Of a DNA stretch of 9,595 nucleotides, positions 1 to 6,608 are shown one piece after another. The notes beneath the pieces were generated by a model. It was not told the DNA's origin. It was given only the letters and a program-made list of their open reading frames with translations, and ran no database searches. The stretch is from assembly GCA_964543855.1 (NCBI GenBank), contig CAZJAD010000088.1:1-9595 (forward strand), given 5' to 3'. The stretch's first letter is position 1. Every line of letters begins with the position of its first letter. The DNA comes from CAZJAD01 sp964543855 (GTDB taxonomy: Bacteria; Electryoneota; RPQS01; DYHQ01). A program made the translations under genes and the position numbers.

Positions 1-1680
1 GAATACTTGAGGTTGATTGCCGAGGGCAAACGCGTCGAAGCCAACGCCGTGATTCGAGAGAAGGTGCCCTTTCCAGGGATTCTCGGACGAGTCTGTCCCC
101 ATCCATGTGAAGACTCATGCCGCCGGGGAGAGGTGAACGAATCCATAGCCATCTGCGCTCTGAAGCGATACGCTGCCGATGGGGACAACGGGCTTTGGAA
201 GAAGCGTTCGCATGTAGGGCCGGACACGGGAAAGAAAGTGGCTGTCGTGGGAGCGGGTCCCGCGGGCCTGACCGCCGCGTTCTACCTTCGAAAGCAGGGA
301 CATTCAGTGACGATTTATGAAGCCGGAGAAGTTCCCGGTGGCATGATGCGTCATGGTATTCCGGCTTTTCGCCTCCCGCAGGATGTCGTGGATAGCGAGA
401 TCAATGACATTCTGTCCTTGGGCATCGATTTCAAACCCAATCAGTGTCTGGGTACAGATTTCACGCTGGAGGATCTCACTCGTGACGGTTATGATGCCGT
501 TTTTCTGGCTGTCGGAGCTCAGCTCAGCCGTCGCATTGCCGTCGAGAGATCCGACCTGCCGGATGTTTTTTGGGGCATTGATTTCCTAAGGCAGATTGCC
601 GAAGGAACGGACATTCATCTTAGAGACAAGGTCATTGTAATCGGCGGCGGTGATGTCGCCGTGGACGCGGCTCTGAGTGCGATGAGATGCGGCGCCAAAG
701 ATGTCACGATGGTCTGCTTGGAGAGCCGCGATGAAATGCCTGCTCACGAGTGGGAGATCGAGCACGCCCTTGCCGAAGGCGTCAAGCTGATACCGTCCTG
801 GGGCCCTCACAAAATCCTGAGCCAGAACGATCGAATCAAGGGAATGCAAATCGTTCAGTGCACCCGTGTGTTCGATGATCATGGGAATTTTCATCCGACA
901 TTCGCCGATACCTATCAGAAGATAGACGGGGATCAAGTCATCATGGCCATAGGTCAGTCCGCTGACCTGACCTTTTTGAAAGATGGCACCCCGATTTCCG
1001 TGAGAAATGGCCTCATTGTCGTGGACAAAGAGACGCTCGCAACAGGTATGGAGAGAATTTACGCCGGTGGCGATGTCGCGCTTGCGGCGGGTGCCATTGT
1101 CGATGCAATCGCTGCCGGTCGAAAGGCCGCCTCATCGATCGACAAGGCGCTGGGTGGTACGGGAGACATTGGAGAAACTCTGTTTCCGAGGGTTATGCCG
1201 AGCCAGTATCTCGGCCGGGATGAAAGCTTTGCGTCATGGCCGCGGCAAGAAGTGCCCGAGCTTGAAATCGAAGAGAGGCAACACGGATTCTCGGAGGTTT
1301 CTCTGGGATATGATGATGAGCAGGCCGTCAGAGAAGCGAAACGGTGCCTTCAGTGCGACCTGCGGCTCTATATCGGATGCAATCCGTCTCCTCCTGCACA
1401 ATGGTTGGCTTTGAGCGAGGAGAGCATCAATCAGATCCCAGAGACCGAAGGTGTATTCCAACTCCTTGATGGCGATAACAAGGTCCTGGCTATCAAAGGT
1501 ACCGCCAATCTTAGAGAGCTTCTTCTCAAGGAGTTGAGCGAAAACAAGGAAGCAACGCGCTTCAAGTTTGAAGAGAACAAACTCTATTCCCAGCGGGAAA
1601 GTGAGTTGATGCAGCAGTATCTCCGTGAACACGGTGAGATGCCCAAAGGAGGGGATTCCGATCTGGATGACCTCTTCTGA
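1..1680 (+). CDS. GltD/NfnB-like FAD-NAD(P)H iron-sulfur oxidoreductase (5' end outside window)
   Basis: Flavoprotein of the glutamate synthase small subunit family, probably moving electrons between NAD(P)H and ferredoxin or the adjacent 2-oxoacid oxidoreductase. The frame is open from base 1. The TTG at 7 lies inside the conserved N-terminal cluster domain, so the true start is upstream and the first cysteines are missing. Numbering from codon 7: C30, C34 and C38 (CPHPCEDSC) belong to the N-terminal [4Fe-4S] domain. GAGPAG at 82-87 is the FAD Rossmann motif, GGGDVAVD at 213-220 is the NAD(P)H motif, and IYAGGD at 351-356 is the second FAD motif. C447, C450 and C458 form a C-terminal cysteine cluster. 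Residues about 476-546 form an extra domain resembling GIY-YIG (see findings), and the tail is acidic (LDDLF). The family call is firm. The role as NADP-linked subunit of the downstream complex rests on gene order and on the known Azoarcus evansii 2-oxoglutarate:NADP+ oxidoreductase. Confidence 0.9.
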   Translation, partial: EYLRLIAEGKRVEANAVIREKVPFPGILGRVCPHPCEDSCRRGEVNESIAICALKRYAADGDNGLWKKRSHVGPDTGKKVAVVGAGPAGLTAAFYLRKQGHSVTIYEAGEVPGGMMRHGIPAFRLPQDVVDSEINDILSLGIDFKPNQCLGTDFTLEDLTRDGYDAVFLAVGAQLSRRIAVERSDLPDVFWGIDFLRQIAEGTDIHLRDKVIVIGGGDVAVDAALSAMRCGAKDVTMVCLESRDEMPAHEWEIEHALAEGVKLIPSWGPHKILSQNDRIKGMQIVQCTRVFDDHGNFHPTFADTYQKIDGDQVIMAIGQSADLTFLKDGTPISVRNGLIVVDKETLATGMERIYAGGDVALAAGAIVDAIAAGRKAASSIDKALGGTGDIGETLFPRVMPSQYLGRDESFASWPRQEVPELEIEERQHGFSEVSLGYDDEQAVREAKRCLQCDLRLYIGCNPSPPAQWLALSEESINQIPETEGVFQLLDGDNKVLAIKGTANLRELLLKELSENKEATRFKFEENKLYSQRESELMQQYLREHGEMPKGGDSDLDDLF

Positions 1681-1725
1681 TAATCACAAATCTGGGGCAA
1701 TCGAGACTCGGATGGTTGGAAGTCG

Positions 1726-1926
1726 ATGATCAAGATAGATGAGGAATACTGTAAAGGCTGTTCAATCTGCATCGACTTCTGTCCATTGGAAGTCTTCGAG
1801 ATTTCTGACAAAATAAATCGACGCGGATACTACCCGCCAGTGCCCGTCCACGAAGAGAAGTGCAATGGCTGCCGTTTCTGTGAGCTCCTGTGCCCGGAAT
1901 TCTCGATCATGATAGACGGCAAGTAA
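1726..1926 (+). CDS. 2x[4Fe-4S] ferredoxin, delta subunit of 2-oxoacid:ferredoxin oxidoreductase
   Basis: A 66-residue bacterial-type ferredoxin with two complete CxxCxxCxxxCP motifs: C9/C12/C15/C19 and C46/C49/C52/C56. All eight ligands are present, so two [4Fe-4S] clusters are expected. The size and the place directly before the alpha subunit match the KorD/OorD or VorD delta subunits, which carry electrons out of the thiamine-diphosphate catalytic core. It could also act as the free ferredoxin that feeds the activase downstream. The ATG at 1726 follows a weak purine-rich stretch (GGAAG, 1718-1722). It sits 45 bp after the FAD oxidoreductase stop and 6 bp before the alpha start, so co-transcription is likely. 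Confidence 0.93.
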   Translation: MIKIDEEYCKGCSICIDFCPLEVFEISDKINRRGYYPPVPVHEEKCNGCRFCELLCPEFSIMIDGK

Positions 1927-1932
1927 TCACTT

Positions 1933-2948
1933 ATGCACCCCTTTTTCAAGAAATATGCCAGCAAGAGCCTTTTCCTGCTGGGCGATGAAGCTGCAGCGCA
2001 TGGAGCGGTTTGGGCGGGCTGCAATTTCTTTGGCGGTTATCCCATCACCCCGGCATCCGAAATCGCTGAAACACTATCGGTGATGATGCCTCAGATTGGC
2101 GGGTTTTGCGTTCAAATGGAAGATGAAATCGCGTCATTAGCAGCCGTCATCGGAGCGGTCTGGTCGGGCGCTCGAGGTATGACCGCCACATCGGGCCCCG
2201 GGTTCTCCCTCATGCAAGAGAACATTGGCTATGCGATCATGACGGAAACCCCGTGCGTCATTATCGATGTTCAGAGATCCGGCCCATCCACTGGTCAGGC
2301 GACCAAACCAGCTCAGGGTGACATCATGCAGGCGCGATGGGGAACGCACGGGGATCATGAAATGATCGCTCTGGCGCCCAGCTCGGTTCAGGAGTGTTTC
2401 GATTTCACGATCGAATGCTTCAATCTGGCGGAACGGTTTCGCCACCCGGTCATTCTCCTCATGGATGGCGAAATTGGTCACTTGCGCGAAAGACTCACTT
2501 TCCCAGCCGACCCGTCCGAGGTCCATCTCGAAGAGAGACGATACGCCTCTGAAAAGGATTTTCCATTCGGCGGGAAAGAGATTCCCCCCATGATCAAATT
2601 CGGAACCGGCCATTTCGTTCATGTCACCGGATCCACGCACAAGANNNNNNNNNNNNNNNNNNNNNNNNNNNNNNNNNNNNNNNNNNNNNNNNNNNNNNNN
2701 NNNNNNNNNNNNNNNNNNNNNNNNNNNNNNNNNNNNNNNNNNNNATTTGGCCGTTTCCCAGACATGTTGTCCAAAATCTCAACGGCACCGTGCGCAGAAT
2801 CCTCGTTCCAGAGATGAACCTCGGACAGCTCTCGCGGGAAATAGAGAGATTTGTTTCTTGCGAAGTCGTGCCTGTTTCCAAGATTGGGGGAATCTCTCCG
2901 ACCATACAAGAGATTCTCGGGCCGATTGAGAAGTCCTTCACCAATTAG
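1933..2948 (+). CDS. 2-oxoacid:ferredoxin oxidoreductase, alpha subunit (interrupted by assembly gap)
   Basis: Alpha subunit (pyrimidine-binding and C-terminal domains) of a KorA/VorB-type enzyme that oxidises a 2-oxoacid to acyl-CoA and CO2 and reduces ferredoxin. Before the gap 237 residues are readable, with YPITPASE (36-43), the MEDE acidic motif (62-65), TSGPG (86-90) and SGPSTGQATKPAQGD (116-130), all standard for this family. After the gap the gene resumes at 2745 in a different frame (reads IWPFP..., then PEMNLGQLSREIE and SKIGGISP) and ends at TAG 2946-2948. The two parts give 304 residues against a usual length of about 370-385, so roughly 65-80 codons are hidden. Following the upstream frame through the N run gives a false stop at 2817. 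The exact substrate (2-oxoglutarate, branched-chain or other 2-oxoacid) cannot be read from the sequence. Confidence 0.92.
2645..2744. other. assembly gap of exactly 100 N within the alpha subunit gene
   Basis: A run of 100 N, the usual placeholder for a gap of unknown length. The coding frame before it (237 codons plus 1 base) and after it (first base 2745 is a codon start) can be joined only if the true gap length leaves remainder 2 on division by 3. The number 100 leaves remainder 1. Family length suggests about 200-240 missing bases. Confidence 0.97.
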
Positions 2949-2953
2949 AAGGA
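2948..2953 (+). promoter_or_regulatory. ribosome binding site deciding the beta-subunit TTG start
   Basis: GAAGGA starts on the last base of the alpha stop codon and lies 9 bases before TTG 2963, a good Shine-Dalgarno distance. The ATG at 2955 is only 1 base after it and is out of frame with the beta subunit, so TTG is the likelier start. Confidence 0.6.
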
Positions 2954-2962
2954 AATGACTCG

Positions 2963-3868
2963 TTGTCGTCACCTGTTGAGACTCCCTTGCCGACGCCGGA
3001 CGATGTTACTGGCGAGCAGAAACACAGCCTGCTTCGCTATCTTCGTCAGGAGATTCTTCCCACAGCTTTTTGCTCCGGCTGCGGTTGCGGGACCGTGTTG
3101 CGGACCTTTGTCCAGGCCGTAGATGAACTGGGTTTGTCGCCAGAAGAGATGGTTCTGGTGACCGGCATTGGTTGCAGCTCGTGGATACCAAGCCCTTATT
3201 TCAAAGCCGACACACTGCACACGACTCACGGCAGACCGCTGGCCTTCGCGACGGGGGTGAAGATCATGCTGCCTCACATGAAGGTGATTGTCATTGCCGG
3301 TGATGGAGATATTGCCGGAATCGGCGGAAATCATCTTATCCATTCGGCAAGGCGAAACATTGATATCAGCGTGTTCATGGTCAACAACTGGAATTATGGC
3401 ATGACCGGAGGGCAGGTTTCCCCCACGACGCCGATGGGAGCCCGAACGACGACCACACCTTATCGGAACATCGAACCGCCACTGAAGACGGCGGAACTGG
3501 TGGCCGCCGCCGGAGCGAACTATGTATCCCGCTGGACCACCTATCATGTCTTTTCGTTGGTGAAAGCGATGAAGTATGCGATCACCAAAAAGGGTTTTTC
3601 CTTCGTCGAAATTATCTCTCAATGTCCCGTGAGCTATGGAAAACTGGCCGGTATGCGGACGGGCTCCGATTTCCTGCGTCACTTCCGCGATCATTCCATT
3701 AGAGTCGCCAAAGCGCGCGAGCTTCCCGAAAAAGAACTGAGGGACAAAATTGTAGTTGGCAAGATTGTCGAACGAGATGAAGATGAATTCGTGGACAAAC
3801 TGTATCGAGTGAATGAGATTCAAGCGGAGAAGTTGGGTGTGAAGAAAGGGAGAGTCTCGGCAGAATGA
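2963..3868 (+). CDS. 2-oxoacid:ferredoxin oxidoreductase, beta subunit (thiamine diphosphate and [4Fe-4S])
   Basis: A 301-residue KorB-type subunit that binds thiamine diphosphate and one [4Fe-4S] cluster. Likely cluster ligands are C37 and C40 (CSGC), C71 (GIGC) and C221 (SQCP). The thiamine diphosphate/Mg motif is GDGD at 113-116 running to NNWNYGMTGGQ at 141-151, with THGR at 88-91. The C-terminal tail of about 70 charged residues is usual for KorB. No ATG or GTG lies in frame upstream of the core. TTG 2963 has a well-placed GAAGGA, and the first 30 residues look like a poorly conserved leader, so a later start is possible. It begins 14 bp after alpha ends and overlaps gamma by 4 nt, consistent with one operon. 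Substrate specificity is not assignable. Confidence 0.93.
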   Translation: MSSPVETPLPTPDDVTGEQKHSLLRYLRQEILPTAFCSGCGCGTVLRTFVQAVDELGLSPEEMVLVTGIGCSSWIPSPYFKADTLHTTHGRPLAFATGVKIMLPHMKVIVIAGDGDIAGIGGNHLIHSARRNIDISVFMVNNWNYGMTGGQVSPTTPMGARTTTTPYRNIEPPLKTAELVAAAGANYVSRWTTYHVFSLVKAMKYAITKKGFSFVEIISQCPVSYGKLAGMRTGSDFLRHFRDHSIRVAKARELPEKELRDKIVVGKIVERDEDEFVDKLYRVNEIQAEKLGVKKGRVSAE

Positions 3869-4413
3869 ACATTCGTTTCTGTGGATTCGGTGGCCAGGGA
3901 ATTATCTTCTCGGGTTATATTCTGGGAAACGCTGCCGTGGCGGAGAATCTGAACGCGCTTCAGACGCAGTCATACGGGAGTGAATCCCGGGGTGGCGCAT
4001 GCAAGAGCGATGTCATCATATCGAAAGAGGAAATTCTCGAAATCGAAGCGGATCAACTTGATGTCCTTGTGGCCTTCTCGCAGCCTGCTTACGATGCGTA
4101 TGTCGGTCGCCTCCGCAGAGAGGGCATTCTGATCATCGAGGATGACTTGGTTAAGCCTGCCAATAATTCTCCTGTCGCGCCCTGTAGGATAAAAGCAACC
4201 GACATTGCGTACAAGAAATTTGGGCGGAAAATCATGGCGAACACAGTGATGCTTGGCTTTGTGACGGCGATTGTGAAGCAGATATCGAGAAAATCCATGG
4301 AGAACGCCGTCAGGCAGAGTGCACCACCAGGAACAGAAGAGGCGAATCTCATGGCTTTCGCGCAAGGTTATGAATTAGGACTGCAGGCGCTGAAGGAAGG
4401 AGAGGGCGCATAA
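3865..4413 (+). CDS. 2-oxoacid:ferredoxin oxidoreductase, gamma subunit
   Basis: A 182-residue gamma subunit (KorC/VorA-like), the domain that binds CoA in this enzyme superfamily. Diagnostic features are the N-terminal GFGGQG motif (residues 7-12), QSYGSESRGG at about 35-44, and ANTVMLG at about 125-131. Its ATG overlaps the beta stop in the sequence ATGA (3865-3868), which indicates translational coupling and equal subunit output. It completes a delta-alpha-beta-gamma set, so the enzyme is the four-subunit type and not the two-subunit KorAB type found in many aerobes. Length is as expected for the family. Confidence 0.94.
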   Translation: MNIRFCGFGGQGIIFSGYILGNAAVAENLNALQTQSYGSESRGGACKSDVIISKEEILEIEADQLDVLVAFSQPAYDAYVGRLRREGILIIEDDLVKPANNSPVAPCRIKATDIAYKKFGRKIMANTVMLGFVTAIVKQISRKSMENAVRQSAPPGTEEANLMAFAQGYELGLQALKEGEGA

Positions 4414-4540
4414 GACTGGTTATTCCTTCGACATTCCACTTAAGAATATGGCGGAATGAGCTCACAAGGAAATGTGCCAAGTTGGTCAGATGCCGGCAAG
4501 TGAAATAGCCCGCCAATCATAGAGACTTTCGGGAGAGGAA
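4414..4540. other. 127-bp intergenic region with a small inverted repeat
   Basis: The longest spacer between genes in the window, so a separate promoter for the dehydratase-activase-synthetase genes could lie here. I find no convincing -35/-10 pair. CATTCC at 4432-4437 and GGAATG at 4453-4458 are inverted around a 15-base loop that contains the palindrome CTTAAG. This could be a protein-binding site or chance. No poly-T tract follows, so it does not look like a terminator. Confidence 0.35.
4532..4538 (+). promoter_or_regulatory. strong ribosome binding site of the dehydratase-family gene
   Basis: GGAGAGG just before ATG 4541 (GGAG ends 5 bases from the start). It is one of the best Shine-Dalgarno matches in the window and supports ATG 4541. 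Confidence 0.6.
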
Positions 4541-5785
4541 ATGGCTGAGGAAAAGAAGGCTGTAATCAAGAAAATCCGCGCAACCGGCCAGATGAAGAAG
4601 ATCATGGCCGACTATTTCTATGAAATGAATGATGCGATGAAAGAGGGTTCACCCAAGATCGCCTGGTGCACGAGTGTCGGGCCTGCCGAGCTTCTGCTGA
4701 GCCTTGGGTTTCTTGTCCACTACCCTGAGAACCACGGAGCGATGCTCGGAGCTACTCGCACGGCCAACAACTATATACCAGTCACCAACGCCATCGGTTA
4801 CTCGCCGGATATCTGTTCGTATTTGACCAGCGATGTGGGGGCCTTTCTCAAGAAGGAGACTCCTCTTTCTCGGGCCTATGAGGGAATCCAGGAGGTGCCT
4901 CGTCCTGATGTTCTCGTGTTCAATACAAATCAATGTCGCGATGTGCAGGATTGGCTGACTTGGTATGCACGGGAATTGGATGTTCCTGTCATGGGAATCT
5001 CGACGTTTCGCAATATCGGTCGAATAACGGATGATATACTGCAAAGCATCGCTCAGCAGACGAAGGATCTGATCCCTCCCCTTGAGAGAATCTCCGGCAA
5101 CAAGTTTGACATAGACAAATTCCGTAGTGTGTTGGCCCTCTCCAAGAAGTGTACTGACTTGTGGAGAAAAGTCCTCGAAACGAACCTCGCCGTCCCCGCA
5201 CCCATGAGCTTCTTTGATGCGACGATTCACATGGGTCCTGCTGTCGTCTTGCGAGGCTCCCAGGCGGCTGTCGACTACTATGAAGTGCTGCTCAAGGAAC
5301 TTGAAGAGAGAATTCAGAACAAGGAGGGTGCTGTTGACGGCGAGAAGTTTCGACTCTATTGGGAAGGGATGCCGATCTGGGGCAAACTGAGAGACCTCTC
5401 GGAACTGTTCATTAGTCTCAAGTCAGCGGTGATCGCTTCGACTTACTGCAACAGCTGGATCTTCGATGCCTTCAATCCTGACGATCCGTTTGTGAGCATG
5501 GCTCGTGCTTACACGGAGATATTTATCGTAAGAGATGAGGATTTCAAGCAGAAATATATCGAGGACATTGTCCGCAGATACAAGCTGGACGGGATTCTAT
5601 TTCACGACGCCAAAACCTGCCCGTACAACTCCAATAACCGCTATGGAATGCCGGAGAGACTGCAGCAACGGCTCAACATTCCCACTCTCACGATCAACGG
5701 TGACCTGAATGACTTGCGCTGTTATTCGGAAGAGCAGACCAAGACCAATGTCGAAGCTTTCGTCGAGCAGTTGGAAGCCAAATAG
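4541..5785 (+). CDS. 2-hydroxyacyl-CoA dehydratase/benzoyl-CoA reductase-family iron-sulfur protein (lone subunit)
   Basis: A 414-residue protein of the HgdB/BcrB/BcrC family. Members receive low-potential electrons from an ATP-hydrolysing activase and carry [4Fe-4S] or double-cubane [8Fe-9S] clusters. Family marks are AWCTSVGPAELLLSLG (41-56), DICSY (90-94), NTNQCRD (128-134), YWEGMPIWGKLR (273-284), STYCNSW (300-306), HDAKTC (355-360), and a C-terminal NGDLNDLR followed by the family-typical S..Q...N.EAF pattern. Cysteines are C43, C92, C132, C204, C303, C360 and C394. C92, C132 and C360 match the usual three cluster ligands, while C43, C303 and C394 are further candidates. No second dehydratase subunit is nearby, so it may form a homodimer, as in the YjiM and double-cubane protein group. 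The substrate is unknown; a subunit of an aromatic-ring reductase or hydroxyacyl-CoA dehydratase with a distant partner remains possible. Confidence 0.88.
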   Translation: MAEEKKAVIKKIRATGQMKKIMADYFYEMNDAMKEGSPKIAWCTSVGPAELLLSLGFLVHYPENHGAMLGATRTANNYIPVTNAIGYSPDICSYLTSDVGAFLKKETPLSRAYEGIQEVPRPDVLVFNTNQCRDVQDWLTWYARELDVPVMGISTFRNIGRITDDILQSIAQQTKDLIPPLERISGNKFDIDKFRSVLALSKKCTDLWRKVLETNLAVPAPMSFFDATIHMGPAVVLRGSQAAVDYYEVLLKELEERIQNKEGAVDGEKFRLYWEGMPIWGKLRDLSELFISLKSAVIASTYCNSWIFDAFNPDDPFVSMARAYTEIFIVRDEDFKQKYIEDIVRRYKLDGILFHDAKTCPYNSNNRYGMPERLQQRLNIPTLTINGDLNDLRCYSEEQTKTNVEAFVEQLEAK

Positions 5786-5814
5786 ATCGTTTCGTGCTCG
5801 GGGACAAACCAAAC

Positions 5815-5818
5815 AGGA
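5815..5818 (+). promoter_or_regulatory. ribosome binding site deciding the activase start
   Basis: AGGA lies 4 bases before ATG 5823. The frame is open further upstream (to ATG 5709), but that stretch lies inside the dehydratase gene and does not look like activase sequence, so ATG 5823 is preferred. Confidence 0.55.
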
Positions 5819-5822
5819 CTTG

Positions 5823-6608
5823 ATGGAGTATTTCACTGGCATAGACATCGGAGCCTCCACGACGAAGGCGATCATTCTCGATGCAGAGAAGGAAATCCTC
5901 GGGTATTCGGTCAACAGCTCTGGCGCTGATTTCAGAGCGGCGGCTGACCGGGCATTTGAGAAGTCTCGGAAGATGGCCGGACTGAAGACCTCTGATAACT
6001 GTACAGTAATAGCCACAGGTTATGGCAGAGGCAATGTCCCTAATGCGATTGGAACCAAGACTGAAATCAGTTGTCACGCCAAAGGAAGTTTTCATTATTA
6101 TCCCCGAGCGCACACGCTGATCGATATCGGAGGTCAAGACAGCAAAGTCATAAGAGTCGACATCGCCGGGAAGAGAGTCAATTTCAAGATGAACCGGAAA
6201 TGCGCCGCGGGCACAGGAGCGTTTCTGGAGGAGATGGCCAATCGCCTGGACATCAAACTTGACAAGCTCAATGAGCTGGCAGAGAAGGCAGAGAAGAACA
6301 TCCAAATCGGAAGCTACTGTACTGTTTTCGCGGCGACAGAGATTTTGGCCAAAATCAGAGAAGGCATAGCCGTCCCGGACATCGTGAAAGGTGTTTTTGA
6401 CTCGGTCATAAAGAGAGTCATTGAGATGGACCCCTTGAAAGGAGATATTGTGATGACCGGGGGTGTCGTAACCTATTTCCCTTTCTTGGTGAGGATGTTC
6501 GAAGAGCGAATCGGCAGAAAGATATTCGTTCCTCCCCACCCGCAACTGACAGGTGCATTCGGAGCCGCTCTGTATACGATTGAAATAGCAGGAGAGAAAA
6601 ATGCTTGA
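5823..6608 (+). CDS. acyl-CoA dehydratase activase (BadF/BadG/BcrA/BcrD/HgdC-type ATPase)
   Basis: A 261-residue ASKHA-fold ATPase. In this family a homodimer holds one [4Fe-4S] cluster between subunits, accepts an electron from ferredoxin, and drives it into the partner iron-sulfur protein with ATP hydrolysis. Seen here: phosphate-binding GIDIGASTTKA (6-16), ATGYGR (64-69), DIGGQDSK (101-108), cluster cysteine C127 in NRKCAAGTGAF, cluster cysteine C166 in SYCTVFA, and the second phosphate/adenosine motif MTGGV (211-215). All key residues are present, so it should be active. ATG 5823 gives a normal family N terminus. It lies 37 bp after the dehydratase-family gene, its obvious partner, and overlaps the synthetase start by 8 nt. 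Regulation by oxygen or substrate is not visible. Confidence 0.95.
   Translation: MEYFTGIDIGASTTKAIILDAEKEILGYSVNSSGADFRAAADRAFEKSRKMAGLKTSDNCTVIATGYGRGNVPNAIGTKTEISCHAKGSFHYYPRAHTLIDIGGQDSKVIRVDIAGKRVNFKMNRKCAAGTGAFLEEMANRLDIKLDKLNELAEKAEKNIQIGSYCTVFAATEILAKIREGIAVPDIVKGVFDSVIKRVIEMDPLKGDIVMTGGVVTYFPFLVRMFEERIGRKIFVPPHPQLTGAFGAALYTIEIAGEKNA

Noticed and set aside
2745..2817. Continuation of the alpha subunit in the upstream frame after the N run, ending at 2817
   Set aside because: That reading has no family similarity, while the frame starting at 2745 gives the conserved alpha C terminus ending at 2948.
2969..3823. 284-codon open frame on the minus strand opposite the beta subunit
   Set aside because: It is rich in His and Arg with no family signature, and mirrors a clearly real KorB-type gene.
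4481..4510. Possible promoter (TTGGTC followed by AATAGC) before the dehydratase-family gene
   Set aside because: The -10 match is poor at every acceptable spacing, so I do not call it.
4472..4522. 16-codon micro-ORF in the 4414-4540 spacer (ATG 4472 to TAG 4520-4522)
   Set aside because: An AAGGA stands just before it, but only about 1 base from the ATG, which is too close. The peptide has no leader-peptide character such as repeated regulatory codons.
5709..5822. N-terminal extension of the activase to ATG 5709
   Set aside because: These 38 codons lie mostly in the end of the dehydratase gene in another frame and are basic and low in complexity. Homologues begin at the GIDIG motif, and ATG 5823 has an AGGA in place.
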